From: Streptomyces polyasparticus
Lineage (GTDB): Bacteria > Actinomycetota > Actinomycetes > Streptomycetales > Streptomycetaceae
NCBI RefSeq assembly: GCF_014493765.1
Contig: NZ_JACTVJ010000028.1
Coordinates: 1 to 64,000, forward strand
Direction of reading: 5' to 3'
DNA: 64,000 nt
In this document: piece by piece, positions 60,298 to 64,000 of the stretch
How positions within the stretch are numbered: the stretch's first letter is position 1
How the letters are laid out: every line of letters starts with the position of its first letter
Made by a program: the position numbers and the translations under genes
The notes under the pieces: generated by a model
Databases searched by the model: none
The model's input: only the letters and a program-made list of their open reading frames with translations
What the model was told of the DNA's origin: nothing

Positions 60298-62781
60298 TCA
60301 GCCCGTCAGCCGCCAAGTGGCGAGCGCCTCCTCGAAGATCTCGCGGCCGCTGGGCTCCCAGCTCTCCTCGTAGTCCGTGAAGTAGATGGCGTACTCCGTG
60401 CCGTCCTCGGCCACATAGCCCTGGTCGATCGCGTGCACGGTCCGGCCGGTCTCCTCCTCGGTGTACGTGTACTCCCAGACCGCGCCCGGCCGGCCCTGGA
60501 AGGTGTTCTCCTCCAGACGGATCCGCTGGTAGTCCGGATTCTTCTGCGACTTCTGCTCGATCGTCCGGAAGTTCTCGTACGAGGAGACGGGGGCGTCCGG
60601 GACGACGCCGATCAGGAAGTGGCCGAAGCCGGTCGAACCCGCGTACGTGATCTGCCCGTTCTCCTCGCTCACCCGGTCCCAGACGTCAGGGACGGCGAAG
60701 GAGAAGCCGGCGGAGTCGGTGACGATCCGGGAGTCGGTGCCGGCCGTGGCGTCGGATCCGGCCGTGGGGTCGGTGGACGGGTCGGACGCGGTGCTGTCCG
60801 ACGGCGAGGGCTCGGCCGTGGACGGTTCGGATGCGGTCGACTCCGCGCCGGGGGACGCGGAGGCCGAGGGCTTGGCGTCCTTGGGGGCGGGGTCGTCGCC
60901 GTCGTCCTGGAGCAGCAGGAAACCGGCCGTGGCACCGGCGCCGAGCACGAGGGCGGCGGTGAGGGTGACGATCCAGACGGCGGCGCGCGGGCGTTGCGGG
61001 GGCGGCCCCGCGGCGGGGGCCGTGGCGGTCGGCGCGTATGCGTGGCTGTACAAGGCTTCGGGGGCGGGCGGCTGCGCGCCCTCCGTCACGTCCTGCGCGG
61101 AAGCCGCGCTTCCCAGCATTCCCAGGTCGTACACCGGCTGGGCGCCGGGAGCCTCCGGGGTGTGGGGGGCGGCAGGCGCGCCGGGCATGCCCACACCCGG
61201 CGGGGCGTAGCCCGGTGCCGGCGGTGCGTAAGGCGCGGGCGGCAGGCTTCCGTTGCCCGTCATCCGCAGGACGTACGGGCCGAGGAAGGTGGCCGCGGAG
61301 AGCCAGAGCAGCCCGAAGAGCAGCAGCTCGGGAATGCTCGGACCGGCCTCGAAGCTGCCCTCGCCGCCGAGCTCGGCGAGCTCGCCGGCCGAGCCCTCGA
61401 CGGCAAGCCCGGACGCGGCGGCCACGATGAGCAGCAGGGCGAAGAACAGCCCGGCCGCCAGGGGCTGTTCACCCCGGTTGGCGTGCCGGCGGGCGGCGAG
61501 CACGCCGACCACCAGGGCGCACACCGCACCGAGGGCGAGGCCGCCGACCATCGCCCAGTCGTTGGTCAGATCGGCGAGATCGGACAGCCCGACCGACTCC
61601 GATTCCGTACGGTCGCCGCTGAACTCGGAGTTGCGGCTCGCGGTGAACTCCAGCGAGCCGCCCCACCCGACGGCGAGCGCCGCGGCGCCCAGGTTGGGCA
61701 GGAAGGCGAGCAGGACGAGCAGGCCCTCCTTCTCCATGTCGTCCTGGGCGGCGAGGCAGAGATAGGCGACGAGGGCGCTCAGGGCGAGCACAACGGCCAG
61801 TGCGCGTACGGCGGTTGCTCCCGCCCGTACGCACGCGTGGACTCCCGGACGTACCGCGAGCCAACCCGCCAGGTCGTCCCGGTGCAGCAGGGCGAGGGCC
61901 GTCACGAGCGTGAGGCCCAGTGCGCCGAGCGCGGAGAGCACCGGGGCGGACGACACCTCGACGTCCTCGACGGTGGGCTGCGCGAACAGCGCGAGCACCA
62001 GGACGGCGACGCCCGCGACGACCGCGATCCGTACGGCCGCTTCGAGTCCGGCGGTACGCGAGAGCGCGGGCGCCGCGGCCTGGCGGGCGCGCAGCATCCG
62101 GACGCCGATGAGCAGCGCCACGATCCACAGCACGGTGAACGTCAGCGGGACCATCGAGAGCGTCGCGGTGCCCGACTCGGCGGAACTGCCGTCCAGGAAG
62201 CCTGAACTCTCCGAGCCGCCGAAGGGGTTGGAGTCGTCGCCGGACGGGCCCTGCGCCTCGAACCCGCCGCCGAGACCTTGCAGAAGCATGGCCGTGATGA
62301 GCCGGAAGCGGTCGGTGAAGGAGACGGGCGCCTCGCCCTCCTCCTGTCCGTACGAGGGAATCGCGAGGCCTGCCGCGGCGATCAGGAGCAGCCCGACCGG
62401 CCACAGCGCGGCCTGCGCGGACGCGGCCCAGCCGCCGCGGAACGCCCGTCCGAGGAAGGCGCCCAGGGGAGACGCGCCCGCGGGGGCGTACGTGGGGCCG
62501 TACCCGGGCGGGGGCGGCCCGCCCGGTGCGGCCGGATGGCCGGGGCCGCCGCCCGCACCGAAGCCGGGCTGCGCGCCCGGCCCTGTACCGAAGCCGGGAC
62601 CGAAGCCGGGCGGCGGCGGAGCACTCGGCGGTGCGGGCTGGACGGGCTGAGAGGGCGGGGCTTGGGGCGCGTCCGAGGGCGCCTCCCCTCGCGCCCGCCC
62701 GCACTTCATGCAGAAGCGGGCCTCCTCCAGGAAGGCGGTGCCGCAGGCGGGGCAAGGCCATTGTGGCCACTGAGACGACAA
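60298..62781 (-). CDS. zinc-ribbon polytopic membrane protein
   Basis: An 827-residue protein. Residues about 10-27 form a zinc ribbon (CPACG ... CMKCG). A Pro/Gly-rich linker (about 32-100) leads to about nine to ten hydrophobic segments between 115 and 510, a second Pro/Ala-rich linker, another single hydrophobic segment (about 615-635), a Ser/Thr/Asp/Pro-rich stretch and a soluble C-terminal domain of about 150 residues beginning DSAGFSFAVPDVWDRVS. The last part resembles domains found at the ends of actinobacterial signalling or secretion proteins. Function unknown. The TTG at 62781 has GGAGCCC upstream. Confidence 0.8.
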   Translation of the reverse strand: MSSQWPQWPCPACGTAFLEEARFCMKCGRARGEAPSDAPQAPPSQPVQPAPPSAPPPPGFGPGFGTGPGAQPGFGAGGGPGHPAAPGGPPPPGYGPTYAPAGASPLGAFLGRAFRGGWAASAQAALWPVGLLLIAAAGLAIPSYGQEEGEAPVSFTDRFRLITAMLLQGLGGGFEAQGPSGDDSNPFGGSESSGFLDGSSAESGTATLSMVPLTFTVLWIVALLIGVRMLRARQAAAPALSRTAGLEAAVRIAVVAGVAVLVLALFAQPTVEDVEVSSAPVLSALGALGLTLVTALALLHRDDLAGWLAVRPGVHACVRAGATAVRALAVVLALSALVAYLCLAAQDDMEKEGLLVLLAFLPNLGAAALAVGWGGSLEFTASRNSEFSGDRTESESVGLSDLADLTNDWAMVGGLALGAVCALVVGVLAARRHANRGEQPLAAGLFFALLLIVAAASGLAVEGSAGELAELGGEGSFEAGPSIPELLLFGLLWLSAATFLGPYVLRMTGNGSLPPAPYAPPAPGYAPPGVGMPGAPAAPHTPEAPGAQPVYDLGMLGSAASAQDVTEGAQPPAPEALYSHAYAPTATAPAAGPPPQRPRAAVWIVTLTAALVLGAGATAGFLLLQDDGDDPAPKDAKPSASASPGAESTASEPSTAEPSPSDSTASDPSTDPTAGSDATAGTDSRIVTDSAGFSFAVPDVWDRVSEENGQITYAGSTGFGHFLIGVVPDAPVSSYENFRTIEQKSQKNPDYQRIRLEENTFQGRPGAVWEYTYTEEETGRTVHAIDQGYVAEDGTEYAIYFTDYEESWEPSGREIFEEALATWRLTG

Positions 62782-62896
62782 GCCGGGCTCCTGGCGTCAG
62801 ATCCGGGGACGGGAGCGGTGTTCCGCATCCCTACGGACTCAGCCTGCCCCTCCCGCGGTTCCCGTCAACTCCCTTTGCCCCGGAGCCTCTTGGACC

Positions 62897-63838
62897 TCAG
62901 AAGACCGAAAGGCCGGTGAGCGTGGTGAAGCGGTCGAGCGCCGCGACCCCCGCCACCGAGTTCCCGCGCTCGTCGAGCCCCGGGCTCCACACGCAGACCG
63001 TGCACCGCCCCGGCACGACCGCGACGATGCCGCCGCCCACACCGCTCTTGCCGGGCAGCCCGACCCGGTACGCGAAGTCGCCTGCGGCGTCGTACGTCCC
63101 GCAGGTCATCATCACCGCGTTGACCTGCTTGGCCTCACTGCGCGAAAGCAGCCGCGAGCCATCGGCGCGCACCCCGTGCCGGGCCAGGAAGCCGATGGCC
63201 AGGGCGAGATCTGCGCAGTTCATCTCGATCGAGCACTGGCGGAAGTAGTGGTCGAGGAGCGGCGGGATCGGCTGACGGATGTGACCGTACGAGGCGATGA
63301 AGTGGGCGAGGGCCGCGTTGCGGTCGCCGTGCGCCGCTTCCGACGCGGCGACTTCGAGGTCGAAGCCGAGCTCCGGGTTGCCGCTCTCGGCCTGCAGGAA
63401 GGCGAGGAGATCGGCGCTCGCGTCGCCGGTCAGGGTCTGCAGCCGGTCGGTGACGACGAGGGCGCCCGCGTTGATGAACGGATTGCGCGGGATGCCGTGC
63501 TCGTACTCCAGCTGCACAAGGGAGTTGAACGGGTTGCCCGAGGGCTCGCGGCCCACGTGCTCCCACAGGCCCGTGCCCTCGTGCGCGAGGACGAGGGCGA
63601 GCGCGAAGACCTTGGTGATCGACTGCGTGGAGAACGGCGTCCGCCACTCCCCCACCCCACAGACGCCGCCGTCCAGATCCGCGACGGCCATGCCGAAGCG
63701 GTCCGGGTCCACGCAGGCGAGCGCGGGGATGTAGTCGGCGGAGCGGCCGCGGCCGGGCTTGGCGGCGACCTCGGCGGCGATCTCCTCGAGTACGGGCAGG
63801 TAGTGCTCGGCGCCCGGCGCCGTGTGGTCGTACGGCAT
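62897..63838 (-). CDS. glsA: glutaminase A
   Basis: A 313-residue serine-dependent beta-lactamase-fold glutaminase converting glutamine to glutamate and ammonia. The S-x-x-K catalytic motif is in PFSTQSITKVF (Ser73-Lys76). Further family blocks are GNPFNSLVQLEYEHG, NPFINAGALVVTD and GLPGKSGVGGGIVAVVPG. Typical length. Start at the ATG at 63838, separated by about 20 bases from menG upstream, so the two are likely co-transcribed. Confidence 0.94.
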   Translation of the reverse strand: MPYDHTAPGAEHYLPVLEEIAAEVAAKPGRGRSADYIPALACVDPDRFGMAVADLDGGVCGVGEWRTPFSTQSITKVFALALVLAHEGTGLWEHVGREPSGNPFNSLVQLEYEHGIPRNPFINAGALVVTDRLQTLTGDASADLLAFLQAESGNPELGFDLEVAASEAAHGDRNAALAHFIASYGHIRQPIPPLLDHYFRQCSIEMNCADLALAIGFLARHGVRADGSRLLSRSEAKQVNAVMMTCGTYDAAGDFAYRVGLPGKSGVGGGIVAVVPGRCTVCVWSPGLDERGNSVAGVAALDRFTTLTGLSVF

Positions 63839-63858
63839 CGGCTCGTTCCCTTGCCCGC

Positions 63859-64000
63859 TCAGACCGTCTTGAAGCCCCGGTGCAGGGCCACGATGCCGCC
63901 GGAGAGGTTGCGCCAGGCCACCTTCGACCAGCCGGCGTCCTGCAGCTTCGCGGCGAGCGCGGGCTGGTTCGGCCAGTCGCGGATGGACTCGGCGAGATAG
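63859..64000 (-). CDS. menG: demethylmenaquinone methyltransferase, C-terminal fragment
   Basis: The last 46 or so codons of a gene running past the right edge. The visible peptide [18 protein letters not shown], then [21 protein letters not shown], matches the C-terminus of UbiE/MenG methyltransferases, which methylate demethylmenaquinone using S-adenosylmethionine. Partial by truncation of the window. It is upstream of and close to glsA. Confidence 0.85.
   Translation of the reverse strand, partial: YLAESIRDWPNQPALAAKLQDAGWSKVAWRNLSGGIVALHRGFKTV

Overview
The window is high-GC, gene-dense DNA with frequent GTG and TTG starts. Gene content is typical of Streptomyces or a close actinomycete: a 14-gene nuo operon plus a second partial nuo set, KorAB, a LuxR-type response regulator next to sensor kinases, an NlpC/P60 cell-wall hydrolase and menaquinone genes. 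I see no transposase, integrase, CRISPR array or prophage; this reads as conserved core chromosome. The assignment rests on gene content and layout, not on a database search.

Region by region. 1-7.2 kb: small stand-alone genes (cupin, VOC, MerR-type regulator, SUKH-like protein, tRNA-Tyr, YajQ, GlsB-like, APC transporter, YccF, HtpX). 7.2-17.3 kb (minus strand): a ten-gene second complex I cluster in the order A-B-C-H-I-J-K-L-M-N with no D, E, F or G, and with unusual low-complexity extensions. 17.5-21.2 kb (plus): two tandem paralogous histidine kinases and one NarL/LuxR-type response regulator, divergent from the second nuo cluster. 21.5-24.5 kb: korAB (2-oxoglutarate:ferredoxin oxidoreductase). 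24.6-27.5 kb: a divergent qorR/qorB-like redox pair, RarD and a second VOC protein. 27.6-34.1 kb (minus): secreted alpha/beta hydrolase, LolA-like protein, CHRD-DUF3455 protein, long-chain polyprenyl diphosphate synthase and a HAD phosphatase. 34.3-37.6 kb: fumarylacetoacetase and RecQ. 38.0-54.2 kb (minus): the complete nuoA-N operon. 54.2-54.9 kb: a 735-base divergent regulatory region rich in palindromes. 54.9-64 kb: NlpC/P60 hydrolase, DUF952 protein, a protein of unknown function, a leucine-rich repeat protein, a geranylgeranyl-reductase-family flavoprotein (MenJ-like), GNAT, a PASTA protein, a zinc-ribbon membrane protein, glutaminase, and the C-terminus of MenG running off the right edge.

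Functionally the window centres on NADH/menaquinone respiration. Complex I (NuoA-N) passes electrons to menaquinone. Three genes fit the making or tailoring of that quinone: the polyprenyl synthase (side chain), MenG (ring methylation) and the MenJ-like reductase (side-chain saturation). A candidate Rex/Crp-type operator sits upstream of nuoA. KorAB and QorB add further redox enzymes.

The least explained items are the partial second nuo cluster with a roughly 250-residue repetitive tail on NuoC2, a roughly 166-base nested palindrome before the PASTA gene, paired TGATCA palindromes between nuoA and the NlpC/P60 gene, three copies of a dispersed hairpin element, and a possible coupled leader peptide in front of the APC transporter.
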